A DNA stretch of 64,000 bases from Hoeflea_A sp965228435. GTDB taxonomy: Bacteria; Pseudomonadota; Alphaproteobacteria; Rhizobiales; Rhizobiaceae. The DNA is taken from positions 3,472,001 through 3,536,000 of the forward strand of contig OZ245818.1 in NCBI GenBank assembly GCA_965228435.1. The letters run 5' to 3'. The notes below the pieces were generated by a model. The model was not told the DNA's origin. It saw only the letters and a list, made by a program, of their open reading frames with translations, and searched no databases. This document shows positions 51,334 through 60,751 of the stretch, piece by piece; the stretch's first letter is position 1, and the number at the start of each line of letters is the position of its first letter. Position numbers and translations under genes: made by a program.

Positions 51334-51624
51334 GTGCCGATGATCCTGAAATCGCTTCTGTCAGCTGCTCTTTTGACCTTTGCAACATCGCTGGCGGCGG
51401 CCCAGTCATCCGACCCGGACTGGCTCGACGCCTTGCGCATCCAGCTGGCGACGGACGAGCAGTGCGAGGTCAATTACTTTCTCAATCTGCATGAGGGACA
51501 GCTCGGCGCCAACAAGTACTATGAGGCGCGCGTGCAGTGCCTGGATGGCCGCATGTTCGACGCTTCGCGGACGCAACCGGAAGCCGAATTCACTATCCGT
51601 CCTTGCGGAGTTGCGGTTTGTTGA
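51334..51624 (+). CDS. Small secreted protein of unknown function
   Basis: A 96-residue exported protein with a signal peptide (LLSAALLTFATSLAAA, cut near AAA-QSS). The mature part of about 70 residues has three or four cysteines, suggesting disulfides in the periplasm. GTG at 51334 is chosen because GGAGG (51323-51327) lies six bases upstream; the in-frame ATG at 51340 would be 12 bases from it. It lies between the exporter and the MoxR operon. I recognise no family. Confidence 0.75.
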   Translation: MPMILKSLLSAALLTFATSLAAAQSSDPDWLDALRIQLATDEQCEVNYFLNLHEGQLGANKYYEARVQCLDGRMFDASRTQPEAEFTIRPCGVAVC

Positions 51625-51729
51625 CCGCGCGGTCAAACTGCGGACCTGTTGCCTGATTTTTCAGGATGCGCTGCTCCCGGCGCGATCCGGATGTTGCGCA
51701 TCGGGCGAGGGTGACATAACGATGCAACC

Positions 51730-52446
51730 ATGCGAGGTGTATTCGTTTTCCTGTTGCTGTCGTTTCTTTGCGCCGGTCGGCTCGCGTTAGCGCAGGACGC
51801 TGCCGAAATTGAAGCGCCGCAAACGAGCGCTTCAGGAGAGGCATATCTCAAAGCAATCAGGTTCAGGGGCATCGATTCGCAGGTTCGGTACTTCGATCCG
51901 TCAAGGCCGGCACCGCCTCTGGAGACGGATGCCGCGCCAGAACCGACAAGAGCACCCGGCGATAACCGGCTCTCCCTCGATATCGGTGAGGGATGGAATG
52001 TGGTGGTCATCGCAGTGCTGGGTGTTCTTGTCCTGGCAATCCTCTTTTCGCTCGGTCGCATCGGCACTTCGGTTTCGTTCCGCAAGGAGGCGAAGAACGC
52101 CGGACGCAGGGCGAGAAGCCGGACCGATGAGGTGGAGCCTGATGACCAACTGCCATCCGATCTTGAGGCGATCTTGCGCCTCAAGGATCGGCAACAGGCG
52201 CTTGTGCGGCTGTCCCAACACGTATTGACGCGGTCTCTGAACGCAAACGGTGTACTGTTCCAGCGAAGCTGGACAGAGCGCGAGGGGCTGCGCAAACTGC
52301 CCAGTACCCTGCCTCACCTGTCCGATATCCAGGCACTGGTGCTTGACAGCGAGCGGGTCGGTTTCGGTGGTCGCGAGGTGAGCGATAGCGAATTTGAGGC
52401 GCACGTTTCCCGCATTCGACCGCTGTTGCGGAGCATGGCGCAATGA
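51730..52446 (+). CDS. DUF4129 domain-containing membrane protein
   Basis: A 238-residue protein with a signal peptide (residues 1-21), a periplasmic stretch, one central membrane helix (about 90-112) and a cytoplasmic C-terminal DUF4129 region (LTRSLNANGVLFQRSWTERE and VLDSERVGFGGREVS). DUF4129 proteins belong to MoxR-DUF58 loci and are thought to assemble in the membrane. The stop overlaps the next gene by four bases. Confidence 0.83.
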   Translation: MRGVFVFLLLSFLCAGRLALAQDAAEIEAPQTSASGEAYLKAIRFRGIDSQVRYFDPSRPAPPLETDAAPEPTRAPGDNRLSLDIGEGWNVVVIAVLGVLVLAILFSLGRIGTSVSFRKEAKNAGRRARSRTDEVEPDDQLPSDLEAILRLKDRQQALVRLSQHVLTRSLNANGVLFQRSWTEREGLRKLPSTLPHLSDIQALVLDSERVGFGGREVSDSEFEAHVSRIRPLLRSMAQ

Positions 52447-53750
52447 CGACGGCCATTGGGACCGAGACCGGATCGCGCGGAATGCTGGACAAGGTTGCGA
52501 TCGGTCTGGTGATCGTGCTGTGCGGTGGCATTTTCTGGTACTTCACCAGCCAGCAGCAATATGCACTGCGCAATTCCGCCTTGGGTTTTGACGGCCTGCG
52601 GATTTGGCTTTCCAGCGAGGGACAATCAGCCCAGAGCTTTACCGGTGGCTGGCCGTTGGACCGCGACGCGGTTGGACTGCTGATCCAGCCGGTGTTCGAT
52701 ACTCAACTCGGTGAGGACAAAGCGAATGCGGCGACAAAGGATGAGTTGTTGCTGCACCCGGACGAGTTCGATCAGCGTGCGACGGTCATTCGGGACAAGT
52801 CCGACGCCGTCAAAAGCCTGGTCGTGCTGCCGAAATGGCGTCGCGGGCTGCGATTGACACGGCTGGCGCATCCGGTGCTGTTGGCGCCACCGTCTCAAAT
52901 TCAGGACACGCTGCATCAGATCGTCGGATCGAGTGTAGGGTCGGTGAGCATCCTGCCGACACCCTTCACCCGCTTCGAGTTCGAAACCGATGCGGAAACA
53001 CTGGCTGCCGAGATTTATACGGCGCAGGTGTTCGAAGGGGTCGGATGCGAGCCGATTGTTGGAGACCCCGGAGCAGTCTTGCTCGGGCTTTGCCCTCTGA
53101 AGGATGGAGGGCAAAGCAAGGTGTATGTGCTGGCCGATCCCGATCTGATGAACAATCACGGCCTGCGCCTTGGTGATAACGCCAGGATTGCAGCTACGCT
53201 TCTGCCTGAGTTGGCGGGTGAGGGGCGCATTATCGTGGACTACAGCGCCAACAATTGGCTGACCGAACCCGAGCAGATCGTCAAGCGTGAGCGAAGCTGG
53301 GAAGACCTGTCTCGGCTGTTCGGGTACCCCTTTACCATCCTGTGGGCGGGTGCGGCTCTTCTGCTGGCGCTGGCCGTCTGGCGCGGTGGACTGCGCAACG
53401 GACCGGTCGACCGGTCGGGTGCGCGCAACTGGGCTGGCAGCCGATCGGCAAATCTTGTTCGGGCGCGGCTGATGCGTCTGACCGATCAGGATGGCGCTTT
53501 GCTCGCGGATTACGTCAAAGCCCGGCTGCAAGTGCAGGCTGCCGCGACATTGGGGCTCGCAGTGGCAGCGGGCAATTCGGAGGAAGCGTATCTTCGATAT
53601 GTCCGCACCCGAGCGCCGCAACTTGCCGAGAAGCTTGAAAACACACTTGAACGCATTCGGGCCCTGCCCGCGCATCTGGAAGCCACCGACGCCATCGAAC
53701 ATGTCGATCAGTTTGAATTGACCCTGGAGCAGATTGTCCATGACACTTGA
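52443..53750 (+). CDS. DUF4350 domain-containing membrane protein
   Basis: A 435-residue protein with an N-terminal helix (about residues 18-38), an extracytoplasmic domain related to the glutamine-amidotransferase-like fold of DUF4350 (about 45-290), and a second helix (about 297-317). A cytoplasmic helical tail of about 115 residues follows. It overlaps its neighbours on both sides (4 and 11 bases), showing tight co-translation with the DUF4129 and MoxR genes. Confidence 0.83.
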   Translation: MTTAIGTETGSRGMLDKVAIGLVIVLCGGIFWYFTSQQQYALRNSALGFDGLRIWLSSEGQSAQSFTGGWPLDRDAVGLLIQPVFDTQLGEDKANAATKDELLLHPDEFDQRATVIRDKSDAVKSLVVLPKWRRGLRLTRLAHPVLLAPPSQIQDTLHQIVGSSVGSVSILPTPFTRFEFETDAETLAAEIYTAQVFEGVGCEPIVGDPGAVLLGLCPLKDGGQSKVYVLADPDLMNNHGLRLGDNARIAATLLPELAGEGRIIVDYSANNWLTEPEQIVKRERSWEDLSRLFGYPFTILWAGAALLLALAVWRGGLRNGPVDRSGARNWAGSRSANLVRARLMRLTDQDGALLADYVKARLQVQAAATLGLAVAAGNSEEAYLRYVRTRAPQLAEKLENTLERIRALPAHLEATDAIEHVDQFELTLEQIVHDT

Positions 53751-54696
53751 AGAATTGTTAGCCAACGCCAACGCGCTTCGGTCCGAAATCGGCAAGGTGG
53801 TGCAGGGTCAGGAGGAGGCCATAAATCTCCTGCTGACCGCTTTGTTTGCTCGCGGACATGTGCTTCTGGAAGGGCCGCCCGGCACGGCGAAAACGCTGAT
53901 GGCGCGCAGCTTTGCGGGCGCACTCGACCTCGAATTCGGGCGCATTCAGTTCACGCCTGACCTGATGCCGGGGGATGTGCTTGGAACATCGATCTTCAAC
54001 TTCCAGACCAGTGAATTCGTTCTGACCAAGGGACCGGTGTTCAACCAGGTCCTGCTGGCCGATGAGATCAATCGGGCGCCGCCAAAGACACAAGCCGCGC
54101 TCCTGCAGGCCATGAACGAGCGGGTGGTCACGATCGACGGAACCGACCATCCGTTGGGTTCCGAATTTCTCGTGGTGGCGACCCAGAACCCGATCGAGCA
54201 GCAGGGTACCTATCCGCTGCCGGAGGCGCAGCTCGACCGTTTCCTGTTCAAACTGGTCCTGACCTTTCCGGCCGAGGAGGTCGAAATGGCCATCTTGCGC
54301 AAGCATGCTGCCGAACCGCTCGATTTCCTCAGCGCCACGCAGGGTGTGACAGCTCTGCTTGGACCCGAGCCGCTGGCGGCCGCGCGCCAGTTGATTGACA
54401 GCATTGTGCTGGATGACGAAATTCTGGCTTACATTCTGCGGCTGGTTCGCGCCACGCGTGACAATGCCGATATCGCCTTTGGCGCATCGACACGTGCCGC
54501 CGATGCCATCGCGGGTGCCGCGCGCGCAATGGCTGCGTTGAACGGGCGCGATTTCGCCATTCCCGATGACGTCAAGCAATTGATTATCCCGGCGCTTCGG
54601 CACCGTATTGTTTTGAGCCCGTCGGCCGAAATCGAGGGACGCAGCGCTCCGCAGATCCTCGAAAACATCCTGAACCAGATCGAGGCCCCACGCTGA
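53740..54696 (+). CDS. MoxR-family AAA+ ATPase
   Basis: A 318-residue AAA+ ATPase of the MoxR class, proposed chaperones that insert cofactors or fold membrane and secreted complexes. Walker A GPPGTAKT is near residue 47, Walker B LLADEINRAPPK near 107, sensor 1 ATQNPIEQQGTYPLPEAQLD near 149, and a C-terminal lid. ATG at 53740 overlaps the DUF4350 stop by 11 bases. It normally works with DUF58 (VWA-like) partners, encoded next. Confidence 0.96.
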   Translation: MTLEELLANANALRSEIGKVVQGQEEAINLLLTALFARGHVLLEGPPGTAKTLMARSFAGALDLEFGRIQFTPDLMPGDVLGTSIFNFQTSEFVLTKGPVFNQVLLADEINRAPPKTQAALLQAMNERVVTIDGTDHPLGSEFLVVATQNPIEQQGTYPLPEAQLDRFLFKLVLTFPAEEVEMAILRKHAAEPLDFLSATQGVTALLGPEPLAAARQLIDSIVLDDEILAYILRLVRATRDNADIAFGASTRAADAIAGAARAMAALNGRDFAIPDDVKQLIIPALRHRIVLSPSAEIEGRSAPQILENILNQIEAPR

Positions 54697-54713
54697 TCCG
54701 ACCGTCCCGAACA

Positions 54714-55976
54714 TTGTTGATCGCGGCCTGTGTCGCGCTCGGTCTCTCGCTGGTCGCCGTTCTCCTGGGCGATGCCACGCGGGGTGTTGCCGGTATCCCA
54801 TGGATTTTGCTGGCTGCGCTGGCCGCTGTCGACCTGCTGTTGTCCATCCGGCGGCGTCAGTCGGTCATTGTCGACCCGGTCGGAGAAGTGTTTGTTGGCG
54901 AAGCGTTCGAGCTTTCGATCGAGATCGCACCGGGTGTCGGCTCTGCGACCGGGCGGCTCGACTGGCCCGAAGGGGTGCGTGGACCGGCCAGTTTCGATTT
55001 TGCCGGCAACCGGGCCAAGGTTGGCTGCCGCGCGGTGCGTCGCGGAACGTGGCCGCTGGAGCACCTTTGGTTGTTCTGGACATCGCGCCTGCGTCTGTTC
55101 GAGTTTGTGCCGAAGGTTTCCTTCGGACTGGAGGTCAGGGTGATCCCCAATATCCGGTTGGTGCAATCGGGTGAAATCAAGTCGACCGTTCAATCCCGAT
55201 TGTTCGGGGTGAAGGAGAACCGCGCTATCGGTGAGGGAACTGAGTTCCATCAATTGCGGGATTTCGTTCCGGGGATGGATGTCAGTTCGATCGACTGGAA
55301 ACGATCGGCTCGCCATCGATCGCTGGTTGCCAAGGAAGTACGGGCGGAGCGCAATCACCATGTCATCATCGCCCTGGACAACGGCTATCTGATGCGTGAG
55401 GAAATCGCCGGGTTGCCCAAGATCGATCACGCGGTCACGGCGGCACTGGCAACCGCCTGGGCGGCGATTATCGGCGGCGACCTCGTCGGCCTTTATGCCT
55501 ACGATGCGCGGCCCCGGCTGTTCCTGCCACCGGAACAGGGTCGTGGCGCCTTTGCCCGGTTGCGTAGCCATACGTCCGAATTGGCCTACGAGACCCGGGA
55601 ATCCAATCACACGCTGGCGATGACCGAGCTCAACACCCGCACTCCCAAGCGCAGTCTCATCATCGTCTTTTCGGATTTCGTCGACACCACCTCGGCCGAA
55701 CTGATGGTTGAGAATGTCGGCATTCTCTCGCAGCGTCACCTCATCGTCTTTGTGGCACTGCGAGATCCTGCCCTGGACGCGCAGGTCAAGGAGGCACCCG
55801 CGACCATGGACGGCGTCGCCGAGACGGTGGCAACCAACCAACTGCTGAACGAAAGACGCCTGGTTTTCGAACGGCTGGCCAAGCTCGGTGTGACGATCAT
55901 CGATGTCGAGCCTGGCGCTGTATCGGCACAGCTGATCTCCACCTACCTTGAAATCAAGGCGCGGGAGCAGATCTGA
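54714..55976 (+). CDS. DUF58 domain-containing protein
   Basis: A 420-residue protein with two N-terminal helices (about residues 2-45), an immunoglobulin-like segment and the DUF58 core FHQLRDFVPGMDVSSIDWKRS followed by a von Willebrand A-like region (HHVIIALDNGYLM, IVFSDFVDTT). TTG at 54714 is used; a CTG at 54693 overlapping the MoxR stop (CTGATCCG) would give a more natural start and coupling. The stop overlaps the next ATG by one base. Confidence 0.9.
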   Translation: MLIAACVALGLSLVAVLLGDATRGVAGIPWILLAALAAVDLLLSIRRRQSVIVDPVGEVFVGEAFELSIEIAPGVGSATGRLDWPEGVRGPASFDFAGNRAKVGCRAVRRGTWPLEHLWLFWTSRLRLFEFVPKVSFGLEVRVIPNIRLVQSGEIKSTVQSRLFGVKENRAIGEGTEFHQLRDFVPGMDVSSIDWKRSARHRSLVAKEVRAERNHHVIIALDNGYLMREEIAGLPKIDHAVTAALATAWAAIIGGDLVGLYAYDARPRLFLPPEQGRGAFARLRSHTSELAYETRESNHTLAMTELNTRTPKRSLIIVFSDFVDTTSAELMVENVGILSQRHLIVFVALRDPALDAQVKEAPATMDGVAETVATNQLLNERRLVFERLAKLGVTIIDVEPGAVSAQLISTYLEIKAREQI

Positions 55977-56971
55977 TGGACAATGTCGATCTGATCCGGT
56001 CCGCACGGTTTCGCTCCGAGCGAGAAACGGATTGGCAGAGGCTCGCCGAACTGGTCGACAAGGCCGAAGGCCGCGGGCTGCATCGGATGAGCTTTGAAGA
56101 AGCCAGGGATCTGGCCGATCTCTATCGGCAGGCAACGACATCGCTGTCGATTGCGCGCGAAATATCGCTTGATCGCGGGCTGTTGCGATATCTCGAGGCG
56201 TTGACCAGTCGCGCCTATCTTAGCGTCTATGCTCCGCAGCAGAGGCTCGGCGGAATCGTTAGAAAATTCCTCATGGAAGGCGGACCACGCGCCATGCGTG
56301 CCTCCTGGAGGTCGGTGCTGCTGGGGTTTCTGTGCATGGCTGCCGGAGCCGTGGCCGGGTATTTCTTCTTTCTCGAAAGCCCGGACTGGTTTTACGTTTT
56401 CATGCCATCAGAACTCGCCGGAGGACGAGGACCGGATGCCAGCACAAGTTTTCTGCGCAATCAGCTCTATCCCGTCGACGAGCAATCGGGGCTCGGATCG
56501 TTTGCCGCCTATCTGTTTTCTCACAACACCCGCATTGCGATCTTCGTCTTCGGGCTCGGCGCGTTTCTGTGCGCGCCCTCTATCCTGTTGGTCTTCTATA
56601 ACGGTCTGATCCTGGGAGTATTCTATGCTCTGCACGTGGATCGAGGGTTGGGTCTCGATCTGTTCGCCTGGCTTTCGGTACACGGTGTCACCGAACTGTC
56701 GGCGATCTGCATCGCCTGCGCTGGCGGGCTGAAGCTGGGGCTCGCAGTGCTGTTTCCGGAAAACAATACCCGTACCGAGGCGTTGCGCATCGCCGGCCAC
56801 GATGCCGTCAAGCTGGCGCTGATTGCGGCAATGATGCTGGTTGTGGCAGCACTGCTGGAAGGCTTCGCCCGTCAGCTAGTGCTCGACCGGACGACACGCA
56901 TTGCTCTTGGCTGGGGCATAGGCGCCCTATGGCTTCTGTGGTTCTGGCTGGGCGGAAGGCGGCCGCGATGA
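55976..56971 (+). CDS. Stage II sporulation protein M (SpoIIM/DUF95) family membrane protein
   Basis: A 331-residue protein. A cytoplasmic helical N-terminus of about 110 residues is followed by six or so membrane helices, with the family features VFYNGLILGVFYALH and HGVTELSAICIACAGGLKLG. Outside sporulating bacteria these proteins occur with MoxR, DUF58 and RDD proteins, as here; their role is unknown. It is overlapped on both ends (1 and 4 bases). Confidence 0.92.
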   Translation: MDNVDLIRSARFRSERETDWQRLAELVDKAEGRGLHRMSFEEARDLADLYRQATTSLSIAREISLDRGLLRYLEALTSRAYLSVYAPQQRLGGIVRKFLMEGGPRAMRASWRSVLLGFLCMAAGAVAGYFFFLESPDWFYVFMPSELAGGRGPDASTSFLRNQLYPVDEQSGLGSFAAYLFSHNTRIAIFVFGLGAFLCAPSILLVFYNGLILGVFYALHVDRGLGLDLFAWLSVHGVTELSAICIACAGGLKLGLAVLFPENNTRTEALRIAGHDAVKLALIAAMMLVVAALLEGFARQLVLDRTTRIALGWGIGALWLLWFWLGGRRPR

Positions 56972-57858
56972 CACCACGGGGGATGGATCGCCTTCTGCCG
57001 CCTGAAGGTGTGCCGCTTTTTTTCAGGATTGCGGGCCTTGGCGTTCGCATGGCCGCGCAGATCACCGACCTGGTTCTGACGGGCCTGGGAGCATTGGCGC
57101 TGTTCCTGCTGTTCCTGGCCACCGGTCTGTTGACGCCGGGCTCGGCCATGGCCGTTGCCGCGATGCTCTTTTTCTTCATTCGTATTCCTTACTACGCGGT
57201 ATCCGAGCTTGCCTGGAACGGCCAAACCATCGGCAAGCGCCTGATGAAGATCAAAGTCGTATCCGCTGACGGCGGAGCGTTGACCACGCAGTCGCTCGTG
57301 GTGCGAAATCTGATGAAGGAGGCGGAGATTTTCCTGCCGGGGACTTTGGTTCTCACACTGAACAATGCCGGGCTGGTGCCTACGCTGTTGTCGCTGGGCT
57401 GGGTCGGCGGTGTTCTGGCAATTCCCCTGTTCAATCGGCGACGCCAGCGGCTGGGTGACCTCATCGCCGGCACTTTTGTCATTCATCTGCCGGTGGCGAT
57501 CCTGCTCAAGGACATCGCGAAGCAGGACGATCAACCGGCCGCCGGTTCGCCTGATTTCCGCTTTTTGCCCCACCACCTGGAGCACTACGGTGCCTTCGAG
57601 TTGCAGACCCTGGAGGGGTTTCTGCGCGAAGCCGACCGACCGAAAAGCGCCGATCAATATGACCGCCACAGAGCCACCCTGGCCGCGGTTGTCGAACAGA
57701 TCAGGCAGAAGATCGAGTACGCGGATGCGGTGCCCGAAGCTTCTTGGCAGGCGTTTCTGACTGCGTTTTACAAAGCGCAGCGGTCCTATCTCGAACAGCG
57801 ACAATTGTTTGGTGAAAAACGCGCCGACAAGCATCATACAACCAAACGCGAAGAGTAA
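56968..57858 (+). CDS. RDD-family membrane protein
   Basis: A 296-residue membrane protein with an RDD domain (about residues 15-165) containing the Arg of FFRIAGLGVRMAAQITDLV, the Gly-Lys motif NGQTIGKRLMKIKVV, and the RQRLGDLIAGT end signature. A hydrophilic tail of about 130 residues follows. ATG at 56968 overlaps the SpoIIM stop (ATGA). It is the last gene of the six-gene operon. Some RDD proteins are Na+/H+ antiporters; no specific role can be assigned. Confidence 0.92.
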   Translation: MTPRGMDRLLPPEGVPLFFRIAGLGVRMAAQITDLVLTGLGALALFLLFLATGLLTPGSAMAVAAMLFFFIRIPYYAVSELAWNGQTIGKRLMKIKVVSADGGALTTQSLVVRNLMKEAEIFLPGTLVLTLNNAGLVPTLLSLGWVGGVLAIPLFNRRRQRLGDLIAGTFVIHLPVAILLKDIAKQDDQPAAGSPDFRFLPHHLEHYGAFELQTLEGFLREADRPKSADQYDRHRATLAAVVEQIRQKIEYADAVPEASWQAFLTAFYKAQRSYLEQRQLFGEKRADKHHTTKREE

Positions 57859-57894
57859 TTGTATTGTTTTTGAATCTTACTGAAACGTAATGGT

Positions 57895-57916
57895 GCACAA
57901 TCTTCACATATTGTGC
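57895..57916. promoter_or_regulatory. Inverted repeat upstream of the tandem membrane-protein genes
   Basis: GCACAAT (57895-57901) and ATTGTGC (57910-57916) form a perfect 7-bp inverted repeat in an unusually AT-rich gap (57859-58052). No T-run follows, and TTATATATG comes just after, so an operator near a promoter is more likely than a terminator. Confidence 0.4.
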
Positions 57917-58052
57917 GGTGTTATATATGTGTACGGTGAATCAGCTGAGCGACGGTATCTTTGCATGATTCGATAACTGCTCTTGCAGTGCGAATATTGT
58001 GGATGCGGCACGATTGATGCGCCTGAACTCGGAAAGCAAGTTGGGATAACAA

Positions 58053-58844
58053 GTGACTGATACGACGTTTGATGACACCCGCGCTCCACTCGGTGTTGGC
58101 CGGATCGTTGGAGATACGTTTTCCATACTTTTCAGGAAGCTTCCGGCTATCCTGATATTGGGCTTCATACCTGCTTTGGTTCAGCTTCTTATCGTGACCG
58201 TGTTGCCTGGGCAGATTGCGTCCCAGCTTGCTTTTGATGGGACAGTCGAATTCGACGGATCGTCCTACGCAATGGCCGTCCTGGTGGTATTTCTTTTGAG
58301 CATGCTGACCTCAAGCATCGTCACTGCCATGATCGTGCAACTCTCCTACGATGCGAAGCTTGACCGGCCGTCCCGGATCGGACGGTATTTTGCATCCGCA
58401 ATTGGAAATCTCCCGGCGGTGTTCTTGCTCTCGATCCTAAGCACCATACTTTTCATTTTGGGGTGGGTAGCTTTTTTGGTGCCCGGTCTTTGGTTGATGA
58501 GCGTGTTTTCGGTGTTCGTTCCTGCCATTGTGATCGAGGGTGCTGGTTTCCGTGCCCTGGGGCGCAGTGCGCGACTGACCAAGAACTATCGTTGGCCAAT
58601 CGTCGGAACAATGGTTCTGATTTTTCTCTGCATTGCCGTGTTTTCGGCGGTGTTGGGCGCTGTGGTCGGCTTGGTTACAGGCTCTTTTTTTGGCGGTCCG
58701 ACTATTGTCCAAATGATTCTCGAAGCGATCGGAAATGGCCTGACATACGGCATGTTCAGTATCGCCGTCGCGTTGGTCTTCGCCCGTCTGAAGGAGATCA
58801 AGGAAGGCGTCGGCGTTGCCGATCTCGTGGAGGTGTTCCGCTGA
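58053..58844 (+). CDS. Membrane protein, GPDPase-membrane-domain-like, paralogue 1 of 3
   Basis: A 263-residue protein with about six membrane segments. The core LVPGLWLMSVFSVFVPAIVI-EGAGFRALGRSARLTKNYRW resembles the membrane domain of glycerophosphodiester phosphodiesterase-type (YciC-like) proteins. It starts with GTG (GTGACTGATACG), like its two paralogues, and ends LKEIKEGVGVADLVEVFR. Function is unknown. Confidence 0.8.
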   Translation: MTDTTFDDTRAPLGVGRIVGDTFSILFRKLPAILILGFIPALVQLLIVTVLPGQIASQLAFDGTVEFDGSSYAMAVLVVFLLSMLTSSIVTAMIVQLSYDAKLDRPSRIGRYFASAIGNLPAVFLLSILSTILFILGWVAFLVPGLWLMSVFSVFVPAIVIEGAGFRALGRSARLTKNYRWPIVGTMVLIFLCIAVFSAVLGAVVGLVTGSFFGGPTIVQMILEAIGNGLTYGMFSIAVALVFARLKEIKEGVGVADLVEVFR

Positions 58845-58993
58845 GGCACTTCGCGGGTAACGCAAGCCCGGCAACCGGACACCTCGCACTCGACATACCT
58901 CTTGGAGATACCCCCTGAAGGTGTTTGGTCTGAAAGGCGCGACGCGTCTTCAGGCCCTGGGCATCCTCCTTGTCAACATCGGCTGGACAGCAA

Positions 58994-59773
58994 GTGACAG
59001 ACACGACGACATTTGACACCCCGCACGTGCCTTTGGGGGTAGGCCGCATAATCGGGGACACATTTTCCGTTCTCTACAGGAAGTTGCACATAGTTCTCGT
59101 GCTTGGATTCATCCCGGCTTTGATCGAGCTCAAGCTTGGCAACCTGATGAACGGGGCCAGCTCGGGAGCGGAAGGGGATCTCGAGACCTTTTCTCAGATA
59201 TTGGCCGTCGTTCTGTTGAGTTGGACGATCTCAAGTATCGTCACGGCAGCCATCGTGCAGATGTCCTATGATGCGCGGCTGAACCGACCGATGAAATTGG
59301 GCCGCTATATTGCTGCGACCATCAGAAACCTGCCGGCCATTGTGGTTCTCTCTGTCGTGGCTTCCCTGCTGAGCACGTTGGGCTTGGCCCTCCTTGTCGT
59401 TCCAGGCCTTTGGCTCTATGCCGTTTACTCGGTGACCGTGCCCGCCATTGTCATCGAAGGCTCTGGTTTTCGTGCGCTCGGCCGCAGTGCGGAACTGACA
59501 AGGTATTACCGTTGGCCTGTTTTCCTGGCGCTGGCTTTGATCCTGCTCTTCGTCATATTGATCACGTTTGTGGTCGTTTCAGTTGCGCCGCTCACGCCGG
59601 TGGCGTTCCCCGCTGCAATTTACATTTACTTCTACGTTGCCCCGATCCTGGAAGTTGCAGGAAGTGCCCTGAGCTATGGCCTCGTTGGCATCGCCGTGGC
59701 CATGGTCTTCGCACGCTTGAAGGAAATCAAGGAAGGCGTCGGTGTTGGCGATCTCGTCGAGGTGTTCCGGTGA
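58994..59773 (+). CDS. Membrane protein, GPDPase-membrane-domain-like, paralogue 2 of 3
   Basis: A 259-residue paralogue of the preceding protein with the same plan: PLGVGRIIGDTFSVLYRKL at the start, VVPGLWLYAVYSVTVPAIVI with EGSGFRALGRSAELTRYYRW in the middle, and LKEIKEGVGVGDLVEVFR at the end. GTG at 58994 is chosen by alignment with the other two. The middle loop has diverged most. Confidence 0.8.
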   Translation: MTDTTTFDTPHVPLGVGRIIGDTFSVLYRKLHIVLVLGFIPALIELKLGNLMNGASSGAEGDLETFSQILAVVLLSWTISSIVTAAIVQMSYDARLNRPMKLGRYIAATIRNLPAIVVLSVVASLLSTLGLALLVVPGLWLYAVYSVTVPAIVIEGSGFRALGRSAELTRYYRWPVFLALALILLFVILITFVVVSVAPLTPVAFPAAIYIYFYVAPILEVAGSALSYGLVGIAVAMVFARLKEIKEGVGVGDLVEVFR

Positions 59774-59926
59774 GTTTCTCGGTCGAGCAACGTGGTGGCA
59801 AGGTGTCGAGCACCTTGTGTAGACAAACTCACTTTGTCTTCCCGCAATGCGTTTTACCCCGTTCCGACGAACTTGACTGGAAGGCAGGTCCCGCCTTTCG
59901 TCATTCAATGACTGCGAGATCAGGAC

Positions 59927-60703
59927 GTGACTGAAGTAACTTTCGACAGACCGCGTCTGCCCTTGGGGGTGGGCCGCATTATCGGGGGGTCGGTTTCCAT
60001 TCTTTTCAGGAAGCTGCCCGTTGTGATCTTGCCGGGGTTCGTCCTTGCATTGATCGATCTGACGCTATGGAATGCGTTCGACTGGTGGTCGAGTTCACGC
60101 ACTGGCCCGGAGGAGGGCTGGGGATCCTACGAGCTGATTGCATTTGTGGCGTCTTTTACGGTCACTGCGGTAATAACGTCTGTCGTCACCGCGGTGATCG
60201 TGCAACTCGCCTATGACGCCCGGTTGGGCCGACCGGTGCGTATGCGCAGCTACATCGCTGCAACTGCGAGGTGTCTGCCGGCGATCATCGTCGTTTCGAT
60301 CATCACTGGCGTCCTCATTCTCATGGGCACGGCTCTGTTGATCATTCCCGGTCTCTGGCTTTATGCCGTATTCTGTGCGGCCGTTCCCGCCGTCGTTATC
60401 GAAGGTGCCGGTTTTTCTGCGCTGCGCCGCAGCATGGAGCTGACGAAGAACTACCGGTGGCCGATTGTTGCGGTACTGGCTTTGGAGTTTTCGTACTTCA
60501 TAATGATTGCGGTGGTGATCGGTTTCAGCGAAACACCACCGCCATTCTCCGGTTCCAGTTTTTATATTGCGCTGGCCGCGGAAGCCCTCAGCGATGCTAT
60601 TGGGTACGGTCTGTTCGGTATCGCCGTTGCGTTGATTTTCGCGAGATTGAAGGAAATCAAGGAAGGCGTCGGCGTTGCCGATCTCGTGGAGGTGTTCCGA
60701 TAG
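59927..60703 (+). CDS. Membrane protein, GPDPase-membrane-domain-like, paralogue 3 of 3
   Basis: A 258-residue third copy (PLGVGRIIGGSVSILFRKLP; IIPGLWLYAVFCAAVPAVVI; EGAGFSALRRSMELTKNYRW; ending LKEIKEGVGVADLVEVFR). GTG at 59927 has AGGA three bases upstream. The three stop codons lie 929 and 930 bases apart, so the repeat unit size is conserved, pointing to tandem duplication. Confidence 0.8.
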   Translation: MTEVTFDRPRLPLGVGRIIGGSVSILFRKLPVVILPGFVLALIDLTLWNAFDWWSSSRTGPEEGWGSYELIAFVASFTVTAVITSVVTAVIVQLAYDARLGRPVRMRSYIAATARCLPAIIVVSIITGVLILMGTALLIIPGLWLYAVFCAAVPAVVIEGAGFSALRRSMELTKNYRWPIVAVLALEFSYFIMIAVVIGFSETPPPFSGSSFYIALAAEALSDAIGYGLFGIAVALIFARLKEIKEGVGVADLVEVFR

Positions 60704-60751
60704 ACTTGTTCCACAATTGAGGTAACCTTTCCCCGTCTCCAAGTTTACTGG

